DNA from: Streptomyces sp. NRRL F-6492
GTDB lineage: Bacteria > Actinomycetota > Actinomycetes > Streptomycetales > Streptomycetaceae
Length of the DNA: 64,000 bases
Assembly: GCF_001280125.1 (NCBI RefSeq)
Contig: NZ_LGEG01000266.1
Coordinates: forward strand, 54,311 to 118,310
Direction of reading: 5' to 3'
Position 1 is the stretch's first letter, and every line of letters begins with the position of its first letter. Below are positions 7,175 through 17,300 of the stretch, piece after piece. The position numbers and the translations under genes are program-made. The notes below the pieces were generated by a model. The model was not told the origin of the DNA, made no database searches, and saw only the letters and a list, made by a program, of their open reading frames with translations.

Positions 7175-8550
7175 CCCCGACCACCGCTCCCGCCCCGCCC
7201 GTCGAGCCCGGCACCGCCCCGGTCGACGCCCGCGTCCCGGCGCGCCGGCTGCTGCCGCTCGCCGCGCAGCACGTCCTCGCGATGATCGCCGCGCCCGTCT
7301 CCACCGTCTTCCTCACCGCCGGCACCCTGCGCCTCGCGCCCGGCACGACGGCCTCGCTGCTCAGCGCCGTCCTGATCCTGTGCGGGGCGGGCGCCCTGCT
7401 CCAGTCCCTCGGCGTGTGGCGGATCGGCGCCCGGCTGCCGTTCGTCATGCTGCCCGGCGGCGCCGCCACCGCGCTCTTCCTCCAGATCGCCCAGGACCAC
7501 GGCACGCCCACCGCCGCCGGTTCCGTCCTCCTCGCGGCGGCGCTGCTCATCGCCGTGCTCCCGCTCTACGCGCGCGTGGTCCGGCTCTTCCCGCCGCTCG
7601 TCATGGGCGTCACCGTGCTGCTCATCGGCATCGCCATGATCCGGGTCGCCGCCCGTCTCGTCACCGGACCCGACGGCGAGGGCGAACCCCGCGCCGTCCT
7701 CCTCGCGGGCCTCACCGTCGCCGCCACCGTCGGCGCGTACGTCCTGCTGCGCGGGGTCTGGCGGCAGACCGCGATCCTCACCGGCATGGCGGCCGGCGTC
7801 CTGCTCGCCGTCGTCACCGGCCTCGGCGCCTTCGCGCCCGCGCCCGGCAGCGGCTTCTCGCTGCCCGCCCTCCTGCCGTACGGCACACCGCGGTTCGACG
7901 TCCTCGCCGCCCTGCCGCTGCTCGTCTTCAGCCTCACCACCCTGGCCGAGATCACCGGCCAGACCGTGCTGAACAGCGAGACCGTCGGCCGGACCCCCGA
8001 CCCCGGCAGGGACGTCCCCCGCGTCGCCCGCGCCGACGCGCTCGTCTCCCTCGTGGGCGGCCTGTTCGGTACGTCCCTGATGGTGACCAGCGCCGAGAAC
8101 ATCGGCATCGGCCGGCTCACCGGGGTCCGCAGCCGCTTCGTCACCGCCGGGGCCGGAGTGCTCCTGATCGGCGTCGGCCTGGCGACCCCCGTCTCCCGCG
8201 CCCTCGCGGGCATCCCGGAGGCGGTCGTGGGCGGCTCCTCGCTCGTCGTCTACGCGGTGATCGCCGTGATGGGCGTCGAGATGCTCCGCCGCGCCGAACT
8301 CTCCGGCGCCGGCACGGGCTCCATGGTCGCCGCCCTGGCCCTCGCGGCAGGCCTGCTGCCGCTCCTGACCCCGGGCCTGTACGACGGGTTCCCCGGCTGG
8401 GCCCGCACGATCCTGGGCAGCGGCGTCGTCGCCGGCACCCTGACCGCCGTCCTCCTGACCGCACTCCTCGGCCGGTTCGACCGGCGGGGCGGGGAACCGG
8501 AGCCGGGGCACGCGAAGACCGGGGCCCCGGAGCTGCGTGCCCCTGAATGA
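7171..8550 (+). CDS. NCS2-family nucleobase:cation symporter (xanthine/uracil permease type)
   Basis: A 459-residue polytopic membrane protein with about 12-14 helices. NCS2 hallmarks are the first-helix motif AAQHVLAM (near 25), the ENIGIGRLTGVRSR segment in the second half (near 310-323), and the conserved Glu in TTLAEITGQT (near 262-271). NCS2 members import xanthine, uric acid, uracil or similar rings with protons or sodium. The GTG start at 7171 lies inside the stop of the preceding gene (GTGA overlap). The substrate cannot be read from the sequence; linkage to an ASST-like protein and a cupin regulator suggests an aromatic or heterocyclic compound. Confidence 0.85.
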   Translation: MTPTTAPAPPVEPGTAPVDARVPARRLLPLAAQHVLAMIAAPVSTVFLTAGTLRLAPGTTASLLSAVLILCGAGALLQSLGVWRIGARLPFVMLPGGAATALFLQIAQDHGTPTAAGSVLLAAALLIAVLPLYARVVRLFPPLVMGVTVLLIGIAMIRVAARLVTGPDGEGEPRAVLLAGLTVAATVGAYVLLRGVWRQTAILTGMAAGVLLAVVTGLGAFAPAPGSGFSLPALLPYGTPRFDVLAALPLLVFSLTTLAEITGQTVLNSETVGRTPDPGRDVPRVARADALVSLVGGLFGTSLMVTSAENIGIGRLTGVRSRFVTAGAGVLLIGVGLATPVSRALAGIPEAVVGGSSLVVYAVIAVMGVEMLRRAELSGAGTGSMVAALALAAGLLPLLTPGLYDGFPGWARTILGSGVVAGTLTAVLLTALLGRFDRRGGEPEPGHAKTGAPELRAPE

Positions 8551-8604
8551 CGGAAGCCCGAGCGACGGAAACCCGAGTGACGGAAGCCGGGTGACAGAAC
8601 CCGG
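8548..8604. repeat. 15-bp tandem repeat, about four copies
   Basis: Units based on YGACGGAARCCCGAG start at 8548, 8563, 8578 and 8592; the last two have lost a base and diverged. They lie between the NCS2 permease stop and the acetyltransferase start. Confidence 0.6.
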
Positions 8605-8623
8605 ACGACGGCAGTATGTCCGT

Positions 8624-9103
8624 ATGACTGGGGAGAGCCGGGACGAGGTCGTGGTGCGGCGGGCACTCCCGTCGGACGCGGACGCGGACGCGCTGTGCGG
8701 CGTCGACGCGGTCGCCGACGGAGGTGACGCCGCACGGCGGGCGAGCATACGGAAGTGGTGCGAGGACGGGACGGCCGCCGTCGCGGAGGACGCGAGCGGC
8801 CCCCTCGGCTACTGCGTGGTGGAGTACACCTTCTTCGAGCAGGGCTTCGTCACCATGCTCACCGTGGCGCCCGAGGCCCGGCGCGGGGGCGTGGGGCGCC
8901 GGCTGCTGGACGCGGCGGCGGCCTCGTGCGCCACCGAGAAGCTGTTCACCTCGACCAACGTCTCCAACCGGCCGATGCAGGGCCTCCTCCAGAGCGCCGG
9001 CTGGCGTCCGGTCGGCCTTCTCCACGGCCTTGACGCGGAGGATCCCGAGCTGTTCTATCTCCGCTCCACTCCTGCCCGCGCCAGGGGTGAGCGCCCGGCA
9101 TGA
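8624..9103 (+). CDS. GNAT-family N-acetyltransferase
   Basis: A 159-residue GNAT enzyme. The acetyl-CoA loop is seen as VAPEARRGGVGRRLL (near 84-98), preceded by the beta-4 strand FVTMLTV, and the C-terminal motif NRPMQGLLQSAGWRPVGLL is typical of motif B. The acceptor is unknown. A longer frame from 8537 would translate the upstream 15-bp repeats, so ATG 8624 is preferred, although its ribosome site is weak. It stands alone between the permease and the LacI-type regulator. Confidence 0.78.
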   Translation: MTGESRDEVVVRRALPSDADADALCGVDAVADGGDAARRASIRKWCEDGTAAVAEDASGPLGYCVVEYTFFEQGFVTMLTVAPEARRGGVGRRLLDAAAASCATEKLFTSTNVSNRPMQGLLQSAGWRPVGLLHGLDAEDPELFYLRSTPARARGERPA

Positions 9104-9164
9104 CGACGTATCGTCGTGCTGCAATCATGGCAAGAAACATGTAACTTCCTGACTCTCTTTGCGC

Positions 9165-9178
9165 TAGAGTTGCGTTCG
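9165..9178 (+). promoter_or_regulatory. candidate -10 element and leaderless start of the LacI-type gene
   Basis: TAGAGT at 9165-9170 ends 7 bases before the GTG start at 9178, so transcription may begin at or next to the start codon. No good -35 was found at the right spacing (TAACTT at 9142-9147 is the best). TTGCGTTC at 9170-9177 recurs upstream of the binding-protein gene at 18814-18821 and may be part of an operator. Confidence 0.4.
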
Positions 9179-10188
9179 TGACGCGACGACTTGCTCTGGT
9201 AGCGAAAAAAGTGGGAGTCAGCGAGGCCACGGTCAGCCGAGTTCTCAACGGCAAGCCGGGGGTCTCGGAGGCCACCCGCCAGTCCGTGCTCAGCGCGCTG
9301 GACGTCCTCGGCTACGAGCGCCCCACGCAGCTGCGCGGGGAGCGGGCCAGGCTGGTGGGCCTGGTCCTGCCGGAGCTGCAGAACCCCATCTTCCCGGCCT
9401 TCGCCGAGGTCATCGGCGGTTCCCTCGCGCAACAGGGCCTCACGCCGGTGCTCTGCACGCAGACCAAGGGCGGGGTCTCCGAGGCCGATTACGTCGACCT
9501 CCTCCTCCAGCAGCAGGTCTCCGGGGTGATCTTCGCCGGAGGACTCTTCGCACAGGCCGACGCGCCGCACGAGCACTACCGGCAGCTGGCGGAGCGCAAC
9601 ATTCCCGTCGTCCTCGTCAACGCGCCCATCGAGGAGCTCGACTTCCCGTGCGTCTCCTGTGACGACATCGCCGCCGTGGAGCAGGCCTGGCGCCACCTCT
9701 CCTCGCTGGGACACGAACGCATCGGCCTGGTCCTCGGCCCCGAGGACCACATCCCCTCGCGCCGGAAGCTGACCGCTGCGCGGACGGCCGCCGCGGCGGC
9801 CGGGACGGAGCTGGCGGAGGAGTTCGTGGAGCGCTCGATGTTCTCGCTCGAAGGGGGGCAGGCGGCCGCGGGCCGGCTGTGGGACCGGGGGGTGACCGGA
9901 GTCATCTGCGCCAGCGACCCGCTGGCCCTGGGCGCCATCAGGGCCGCCCGCAGGCGCGGACTCACCGTTCCCACCGACGTGTCCGTGCTCGGCTTCGACG
10001 ACTCGGCCTTCATGAACTGCACCGAGCCGCCGCTGTCGACGGTGCGGCAGCCGATCGAGGCGATGGGGCGGGCCGCCGTCGACCTCCTGTGCGCCCAGAT
10101 CCAGGGGACGCAGGCGCACCCCGGCGAGCTGCTCTTCGAGCCGGAGCTCGTGGTGCGGGGCTCGACCGCGCCGCCCTCCACCGCCTGA
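9178..10188 (+). CDS. LacI-family transcriptional regulator of the glucan locus
   Basis: 336 residues. The N-terminal LacI headpiece is clear: LALVAKKVGVSEATVSRVLN (5-24) with the hinge helix near 45-60. A periplasmic-binding-protein-like effector domain covers 60-330, with FPCVSCDDIAAVEQAW and DVSVLGFDDSAFMNCTEPPL as family-typical blocks. It starts with GTG 9178 at the very beginning of the helix-turn-helix and may be leaderless. It is placed upstream of three GH87-type glucanases, an ABC importer and a GH13 enzyme, all on the same strand, so it is the likely repressor that responds to an imported alpha-glucan oligosaccharide (inferred). A strong terminator follows. Confidence 0.9.
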   Translation: MTRRLALVAKKVGVSEATVSRVLNGKPGVSEATRQSVLSALDVLGYERPTQLRGERARLVGLVLPELQNPIFPAFAEVIGGSLAQQGLTPVLCTQTKGGVSEADYVDLLLQQQVSGVIFAGGLFAQADAPHEHYRQLAERNIPVVLVNAPIEELDFPCVSCDDIAAVEQAWRHLSSLGHERIGLVLGPEDHIPSRRKLTAARTAAAAAGTELAEEFVERSMFSLEGGQAAAGRLWDRGVTGVICASDPLALGAIRAARRRGLTVPTDVSVLGFDDSAFMNCTEPPLSTVRQPIEAMGRAAVDLLCAQIQGTQAHPGELLFEPELVVRGSTAPPSTA

Positions 10189-10248
10189 TCCGTATCCGCC
10201 CGCCGGCGCGCTCCGCGCGGGGCGCGCGGTCATCGCGGACGATCCCCA

Positions 10249-10277
10249 GGGGCCAGACCTGACGGTCTGGCCCCTTT
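10249..10277 (+). terminator. strong terminator after the LacI-type gene
   Basis: Arms GGGGCCAGACC (10249-10259) and GGTCTGGCCCC (10264-10274) with a 4-base loop and a short T run. It separates the regulator from the glucanase transcription unit. Confidence 0.8.
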
Positions 10278-10646
10278 GCCGTGCCCGACGCCGGCAGGCG
10301 TGCCCGGCACCGGCAGGCGTGACCCGCGCCGGCCGCCGTACACAACGCCGACCCTCATGCCCCCTCGCACACCCTCCAACGGGCCAGTTGTGTCAGCCCC
10401 GTTGACAAAGTGGTGACCTGACGGAAACCTGTCACCCGGTAATCGCAAAAGATTGACTGAACTACTCAAAAATACTTGCTGGCACTCAAATGTTCCGCCC
10501 TGGGCATGGAAGGTGTCGTGCGAGGGCTCTGTCATCGTTCATCCGCGCATCCGCCCCCCACCCCGTCCCGCTGCCCCGGCGCCGTGCGCGCCGCCGGCCC
10601 GGGCGGGTCACGGCCGGGTGCCCGGGTGAGGAATCAAGAGGACTTC
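10278..10646 (+). promoter_or_regulatory. AT-richer promoter region of the first GH87 gene
   Basis: This 369-bp gap has no convincing gene. About 10390-10500 is much AT-richer than its surroundings. It contains TTGACA near 10402, TTGACT near 10453, a GGTGAC/GTCACC inverted repeat with 13-base spacing, and TCGCAA at 10443-10448, whose complement TTGCGA resembles the TTGCG motif upstream of the LacI-type gene and the binding-protein gene. I could not fix a single -10 element. Confidence 0.4.
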
Positions 10647-13600
10647 ATGCGATTGAGAAACCACGGACGGCGAGTGATCGTCGGTTCGGTGATGGCGGGT
10701 CTGATGGGCGTGGGGATGCTCCCCGCCCCCGCCCACGCCGCCGAGGGCCCCAACCTCGCCCTGGGAAAGCCCGCGACCGCGGGCGGCACGAACGGCGGCT
10801 ACGCCGCCGGCAACGTCACGGACGGAAGCCAGGCGTCCTACTGGGAGGGCCCCAACGGCTCGTTCCCCCAGTGGGTGCAGGTCGACCTGGGAGCCAGTAC
10901 CGAGGTCGACCGGGTCGCGCTGAAGCTGCCCGCCTCCTGGGGCTCCCGCGTCCAGACGCTGAGCGTGCTCGGCAGCACGAACGGATCCTCCTTCACCGCG
11001 CTCTCCGGATCGGGGGCGCGCACCTTCGACCCGGCCGCCGCCAACACGGTCAGCATCCCCGTCACCGCGACCACGGCCCGCTACATCCGCGTGCAGGTGG
11101 CCGCCAACACCGGCTGGAACGCTGCCCAGTTGTCCGAGCTGGAGGTCTTCGGCGAGGACGACGGCGGCGGTCCGGTCGACCCGCCGCCCAACGGCACCAA
11201 CCTGGCGCGCAACAAGCCGATCGAGGCCTCGTCGGTCACCCAGTCGTACGTGGCGGCCAACGCCAACGACGGGAACACCGGCACCTACTGGGAGTCGGCC
11301 GGCTTCCCCGCGACCCTGACCGCCAAGCTCGGCGCCAACGCCGACGTCGAGGCGGTCCGGATCAAGCTCAACCCCGACCAGGCGTGGGGCCCGCGCACCC
11401 AGGCCGTCGAGGTGCTCGGACGCGAGCAGTCCGCGTCCGGCTTCACCACCCTCAAGGCCCGCGCCGACTACCAGTTCAGCCCGTCCTCGGGCGCCAACAC
11501 GATCACCGTTCCGGTGACCGGCCGGTACGCCGACGTACAGCTCAAGTTCTTCGGCAACACCGGCGCCCCCGGTGCCCAGGTCGCCGAGTTCGAAGTGGTG
11601 GGCGCCGCCGCCCCGAATCCGGACCTCACCGTCACCGACCTCGCGTGGACCCCCTCCTCCCCCTCGGAGACGGACCCCGTCGAGGTCAGCGCGACCGTCC
11701 GCAACGCCGGGACCGCCGCCTCGCCGGTCACCTCCCTCAACGTGAGCCTCGAAGGCGCCGTGGCGGGCAGCGCGCAGGTCGGCGCGCTCGCCGCGGGCGC
11801 CTCCACGACCGTCAGGATCCCCGTCGGCAGGAAGGCGATGGGCAGCTACACCGTGTCCGCCGTCGTCGACCCGGCGAACACCGTCGTGGAGCAGGACGAC
11901 ACCAACAACAGCCGGACCGGTGCCACCAAGCTGGTCGTCGGCCAGGCGCCCGGCCCCGACCTCACGGTCACCGCGATCACCCCGAACCCGTCCTCCCCGG
12001 CGGTCGGCGCGCAGGTCTCCTTCACGGCCACGGTCCAGAACCGGGGCACCACCGGCGTCGCCGCCGGCACCGTCACCCGCCTCACCGCGGGGACCACCAC
12101 CCTGAACGGATCCACCCCGGCGGTCGCCGCCGGGCAGTCGGTCACCGTGCCGGTGTCCGGCAGCTGGACCGCCGCGAGCGGAGGCGTCACCCTCACCGCG
12201 ACGGCCGACGCCACCGCGGTCGTGGCCGAGACCAACGAGAACAACAACGTCTTCAGCCGCTCGCTGGTCGTCGGCCGCGGCGCCGCCGTGCCCTACACCG
12301 AGTACGAGGCGGAGGACGCCCGCTACCAGGGCACCCTGCTCACCGCCGACGCCCAGCGGACCTTCGGCCACACCAACTTCGCCACCGAGTCCTCCGGCCG
12401 CAAGTCGGTCCGGCTCGACTCCACCGGCGAGTACGTGGAGTTCACCTCCGCCAACGCCGCCAACTCCCTCGTCGTGCGCAACTCGATCCCCGACGCCCCC
12501 GGCGGCGGCGGGCGGGAGGCCACGCTGAGCCTGTACGCCGACGGCCAGTTCGTACGGAAGCTGACGCTCTCCTCCAAGCACAGCTGGCTCTACGGCACCA
12601 CCGACGACCCGGAAGGGCTCACCAACGCCCCGGGGGCCGACGCCCGCCGCCTGTTCGACGAGTCCAACGCCCTGCTGGCCCAGTCCTACCCGGCCGGCAC
12701 CAAGTTCCGGCTCCAGCGGGACGCCGGTGACACCGCCTCCTTCTACGTCATCGACATGATCGACCTGGAGCAGGTCGCGCCCCCGACGGCCCAGCCGGCC
12801 GGCTGCGTCTCGATCACCAACTACGGCGCGGTGCCCAACGACGGCCTCGACGACACCGACGCGATCCAGCGCGCCGTGACCGCCGACCAGAAGGGCGAGA
12901 TCTCCTGCGTGTGGATCCCGGCGGGCCAGTGGCGCCAGGAGCAGAAGATCCTGACCGACGACCCGCTGAACCGCGGGATCTACAACACCGTCGGCATCCG
13001 CGACGTGACCATCCGCGGCGCCGGCATGTGGCACTCCCAGCTCTACACCCTCACCCCGCCGCACCAGGCGGGCGGCATCAACCACCCGCACGAGGGCAAC
13101 TTCGGCTTCGACATCGACCACAACACGCAGATCTCCGACATCGCGATCTTCGGCTCCGGCACCATCCGCGGCAACAACGCCAACGAGGAGGGCGGCGTCG
13201 GACTGAACGGCCGCTTCGGCAAGAACACCAAGATCAGCAACGTCTGGATCGAGCACGCCAACGTCGGCGTCTGGGCCGGCCGCGACTACACCAACATCCC
13301 CGAGCTGTGGGGACCCGGTGACGGCGTCGAGTTCTCGGGCATGCGGATCCGCAACACCTACGCCGACGGCATCAACTTCGCCAACGGCACCCGCAACTCC
13401 ACCGTCTTCAACTCGTCCTTCCGCAACAACGGCGACGACGCGCTGGCCGTCTGGGCCAGCAAGTACGTCAAGGACACCTCGGTGGACATCGGCTCCAACA
13501 ACCACTTCCGCAACAACACGATCCAGCTGCCCTGGCGGGCCAACGGCATCGCGGTCTACGGCGGGTTCGGCAACACCATCGAGAACAACATCATCGCCGA

Positions 13601-14021
13601 CACCATGAACTACCCCGGCATCATGCTGGCGACCGACCACGACCCGCTGCCCTTCTCCGGGCAGACCCTCATCTCCAACAACGCCCTGTACCGCACGGGC
13701 GGCGCGTTCTGGAACGAGGACCAGGAGTTCGGCGCCATCACCCTGTTCGCGCAGGGCCAGCCCATCCCGGGCGTCACCATCAAGGACACGGACATCGTCG
13801 ACTCGACCTACGACGGCATCCAGTTCAAGACCGGCGGCGGAGAGATGCCGAACGTCAAGATCACCAACGTCCGCATCGACAAGTCGAACAACGGCTCCGG
13901 CATCCTCGCGATGAGCGGCGCCCGCGGCAGCGCCACCCTGTCGAACGTGACGATCACCAACTCGGCCCAGGGCAACATCCTGGTCGAGCCCGGATCCCAG
14001 TTCGTCATCAACAACCCGTAG
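10647..14021 (+). CDS. secreted GH87-type alpha-1,3-glucanase (mycodextranase family), protein A
   Basis: A 1124-residue secreted enzyme that should cut alpha-1,3-linked glucan (fungal pseudonigeran, nigeran or mutan). Order of parts: signal peptide 1-31 (AHA-A cleavage); discoidin-type domains about 35-168 and 182-321; two CARDB/Ig-like domains about 325-431 and 435-546; a carbohydrate-binding-like domain with the YEAEDA motif about 550-710; a right-handed beta-helix about 718-1124. The catalytic pattern Asp907-x22-Asp930-Asp931 (ADGIN ... NNGDDALAVW) matches the spacing of the three catalytic Asp residues known in GH87. ATG 10647 follows CAAGAGGA and begins the signal peptide; the longer frame from 10476 does not. 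The exact substrate linkage (alpha-1,3 versus alternating 1,3/1,4) cannot be read. Confidence 0.83.
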   Translation: MRLRNHGRRVIVGSVMAGLMGVGMLPAPAHAAEGPNLALGKPATAGGTNGGYAAGNVTDGSQASYWEGPNGSFPQWVQVDLGASTEVDRVALKLPASWGSRVQTLSVLGSTNGSSFTALSGSGARTFDPAAANTVSIPVTATTARYIRVQVAANTGWNAAQLSELEVFGEDDGGGPVDPPPNGTNLARNKPIEASSVTQSYVAANANDGNTGTYWESAGFPATLTAKLGANADVEAVRIKLNPDQAWGPRTQAVEVLGREQSASGFTTLKARADYQFSPSSGANTITVPVTGRYADVQLKFFGNTGAPGAQVAEFEVVGAAAPNPDLTVTDLAWTPSSPSETDPVEVSATVRNAGTAASPVTSLNVSLEGAVAGSAQVGALAAGASTTVRIPVGRKAMGSYTVSAVVDPANTVVEQDDTNNSRTGATKLVVGQAPGPDLTVTAITPNPSSPAVGAQVSFTATVQNRGTTGVAAGTVTRLTAGTTTLNGSTPAVAAGQSVTVPVSGSWTAASGGVTLTATADATAVVAETNENNNVFSRSLVVGRGAAVPYTEYEAEDARYQGTLLTADAQRTFGHTNFATESSGRKSVRLDSTGEYVEFTSANAANSLVVRNSIPDAPGGGGREATLSLYADGQFVRKLTLSSKHSWLYGTTDDPEGLTNAPGADARRLFDESNALLAQSYPAGTKFRLQRDAGDTASFYVIDMIDLEQVAPPTAQPAGCVSITNYGAVPNDGLDDTDAIQRAVTADQKGEISCVWIPAGQWRQEQKILTDDPLNRGIYNTVGIRDVTIRGAGMWHSQLYTLTPPHQAGGINHPHEGNFGFDIDHNTQISDIAIFGSGTIRGNNANEEGGVGLNGRFGKNTKISNVWIEHANVGVWAGRDYTNIPELWGPGDGVEFSGMRIRNTYADGINFANGTRNSTVFNSSFRNNGDDALAVWASKYVKDTSVDIGSNNHFRNNTIQLPWRANGIAVYGGFGNTIENNIIADTMNYPGIMLATDHDPLPFSGQTLISNNALYRTGGAFWNEDQEFGAITLFAQGQPIPGVTIKDTDIVDSTYDGIQFKTGGGEMPNVKITNVRIDKSNNGSGILAMSGARGSATLSNVTITNSAQGNILVEPGSQFVINNP

Positions 14022-14053
14022 CACCGTCGGCGGCGCCCGAGGCGCCGTGACGA

Positions 14054-14085
14054 GGGGGTCCGGCCGCGGCGGTGGCCGGACCCCC
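14054..14085 (+). terminator. terminator after glucanase A
   Basis: 12-bp perfect arms GGGGGTCCGGCC (14054-14065) and GGCCGGACCCCC (14074-14085), 8-base loop. Confidence 0.8.
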
Positions 14086-14203
14086 GCCCCTCCCCGTGCT
14101 TCCCGTCGACCCCGTAGCCCCCTCGTGCGCGGGGCCTTCGGCATGCCCTCGTACGTGACGACGGGCCGGAGGAAGCACGCCTTCGCCAGATGTAGACGCC
14201 TTG

Positions 14204-14221
14204 GCAATTGTCTGCAACTCT
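14204..14221 (+). promoter_or_regulatory. candidate regulator site upstream of glucanase B
   Basis: GCAATTG (14204-14210) is followed by TCTGCAACTCTC. GCAATTG recurs inside the palindrome GCAATTGC upstream of the binding-protein gene (18789-18796), and the complement AGAGTTGC also occurs at the start of the LacI-type gene. The LacI-type protein may bind here (inferred). Confidence 0.3.
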
Positions 14222-14320
14222 CTCACCGCTCGCAGCAAACAGGCGACATCTGCGAGCCAGAGGCCAACCCGACGAGCCGCGCCACGCAGCCATCGCATGC
14301 GGGGCCGAGATCGAGGACAG

Positions 14321-17300
14321 ATGAAACTCCACAGCTGGAGATCACGGGGCATGAGCGCCGTGATCGCGACGAGCCTGCTGGCGCTGGGAGGTCCCCTCAT
14401 GACCGCCCAGGCCGCCGGAGGCCCCAACATCGCCCTGGGCGATCCCGCGGCGGCCGGCAGCGCGCTGCCGGAGTACGGCGCCGCGAACGTCACCGACGGC
14501 AACCAGGGGACGTACTGGCAGAGTTCCGGATCGAGCCTGCCCCAGTGGGTGCAGACCGACCTCGGCACGAGCACCCGCGTCGACGAGGTCGTCCTGAAGC
14601 TCCCGGCGGGCTGGGAGAGCCGCAACCAGACGCTGTCCGTCCAGGGCAGCGCCGACGGGACCAGCTTCTCCACCCTGAAGAGCTCGGCCACCTACACCTT
14701 CAGCCCGGGCACCGGCAACACCGTCACGGTGGGCTTCCCGGCCGCCCAGGCCCGCTTCGTACGCGTCGACATCACCGCCAACACCGGCTGGCAGGCGGCC
14801 CAGCTCTCCGAGCTCGAAGTGCACGCCGCCGACGGCACCTCCGCCAACCTCGCCGCGGGCAGGACCCTGACCGCGAGCAGCCACACCGAGGTGTACGCGG
14901 CGGGCAACGCCAACGACGGCAACAAGGCCACCTACTGGGAGAGCCGCAACAACGAGCTGCCCCAGTGGCTGCGGGCCGACCTCGGCTCCTCCGTCCGCGT
15001 CGACCGGGTCGTGCTGCGGCTGCCCGACGGCTGGGGCGCGCGCAGCCAGACCCTGAAGGTCCAGAGCAGCGCGAACGGCACGGACTTCACCGACCTCACG
15101 ACGTCGAAGGCGTACGAGTTCGCCCCCTCCGGCCAGAACTCCGTGACGATCCCGTTCGGCGAGACGACGGCGCGCTACATCCGGGTCCTGGTCACGGCGA
15201 ACACCGTGCAGCCGGCGGCCCAGCTCTCCGAGCTGGAGGTCTACGGACCGGCCACCGGGGACACGCAGGCGCCGACGGCCCCGGCGAACCTGGCGTTCAC
15301 CGAGCCCGCGACCGGCCAGGTGAGGCTCACCTGGACCGCTGCCACGGACAACACGGGTGTCACCGGGTACGACGTCTACGCCAACAACACGCTCCTGACG
15401 AGCGTGGCGGGGAACGTCACCACGTACACGGACAGCCGTCCGGCCGACCAGACGGTCACCTACCACGTGCGGGCCAAGGACGCGGCGGGCAACCAGTCCG
15501 CCAACAGCAACGCCGTCACCCGGCAGGGCGACACCGGGGACACGCAGGCGCCGACGGCCCCGGCGAACCTGGCGTTCACCGAGGCGACCTCCGGCCAGGT
15601 GAGGCTGACCTGGGGCGCCTCCTCGGACAACACGGGTGTCACCGGGTACGACGTCTACGCCAACAACACGCTCCTGACGAGCGTGGTGGGCAGCGTCACC
15701 ACGTACACGGACAGCCGTCCGGCCAACCAAACGGTCACCTACCACGTGCGGGCCAAGGACGCGGCCGGGAACCAGTCCGCCAACAGCAACGCCGTCACCC
15801 GCAACGGCAGCGGCTCCACGGGCTCCAACCTGGCCGTCGGCAAGCCGATCAGCGCCTCCTCCACCGTGCACGGCTTCGTCGCGGCGAACGCCAACGACAA
15901 CAGCACCAGCACCTACTGGGAGGGCGCGGGCGGCAGCTACCCGAACACCCTCACCGTCAAGCTCGGCTCCAACGCCGACCTCGACCGGCTCGTCCTGAAG
16001 CTCGACCCGGCCACCGCCTGGGCCGCGCGCAACCAGACCGTCGAGGTCCTCGGGCGCGAGCAGAGCGCCTCCGGCTTCACGAGCCTGGTCGCCGCGAAGA
16101 GCTACACCTTCGACCCGGCCGGTGGGAACACCGTGACCGTCCCGGTCACCGCCCGCGTCGCCGACGTCCAGCTCAGGTTCACCGCGAACACCGGTTCCTC
16201 GGCGGGCCAGCTCGCCGAGTTCCAGGTCGTGGGCGTGCCCGCGCCCAACCCGGACCTGGAGGTGACCGGCCTGACCACGACGCCGGCCGCCCCGGTCGAG
16301 TCGGACCAGATCACGGTCGGCGCCACCGTCCGCAACAGCGGCCCGGCGGCCGCGCCGGCCAGCGCCGTCGCGCTGCGCCTGGGCGGCACCAAGGTCGCCA
16401 CCGCCCAGGTCGGTGCCCTGGCCGCCGGGGCCCAGACCACCGTCAGCGCCTCCATCGGCGCGCGGGAGGCCGGCTCGTACGAGCTGAGCGCGGTCGCCGA
16501 CGAGGCGAACGCGGTCATCGAGCAGAACGAGTCCAACAACACCCACACCAGCCCCACCCCGCTCGTGGTCAAGCCGGTCACCAGCCCCGACGTGGTCACC
16601 ACCGGGGTCACGACCACCCCGTCCAGCCCGTCCGCCGGTGACACCGTCTCCTTCCGGGCGACGGTGCGGAACCAGGGCAACCAGGCCACCTCGGCGGGCG
16701 CTCACGGCGTCACCCTGAACCTGCTCGACAAGCAGGGCGCCACGGTCAAGACCCTGACCGGCTCGTACAGCGGCAGCCTCGCCGCCGGCGCCTCGACCGT
16801 GGTGACCCTCGGCCCGTGGACCGCCGCCAACGGCTCGTACACGGTGCGGACGGTCCTCGCCGACGACGCCGGCGAGCTGCCGGTCAAGCGCGCCAACAAC
16901 ACCGCCTCCCAGCCGCTCTTCGTCGGGCGCGGCGCGAACATGCCGTACACCACGTACGAGGCGGAGGACGGCACCGTCGGCGGCGGCGCCACCGTCGCCG
17001 GCCCCAACCGCACCGTCGGCGACATCGCGGGCGAGGCCTCCGGCCGCAAGGCCGTCAACCTGGACGCGACGGGGGAGTACGTCGAGTTCACCGCCCGCGC
17101 CGCCACCAACACCCTGGTCACCCGCTTCTCCGTGCCGGACGCCCCGGGCGGCGGCGGCATCGACTCCACGATCAACGTCTACGTCGACGGCGTCTTCAAG
17201 AAGGCGCTCCCGCTGACCTCGAAGTACGCCTGGCTGTACGGCTCCGAGATCGCCCCCGGCAACTCCCCGGGATCCGGAGGCCCGCGTCACGTCTACGACG

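Noticed and set aside
10608..14207. Long minus-strand open frame opposite glucanase A (and another opposite glucanase B, 14342-18235)
   Set aside because: Low-complexity Gly/Val/Arg-rich translations typical of antisense shadows in high-GC genomes.
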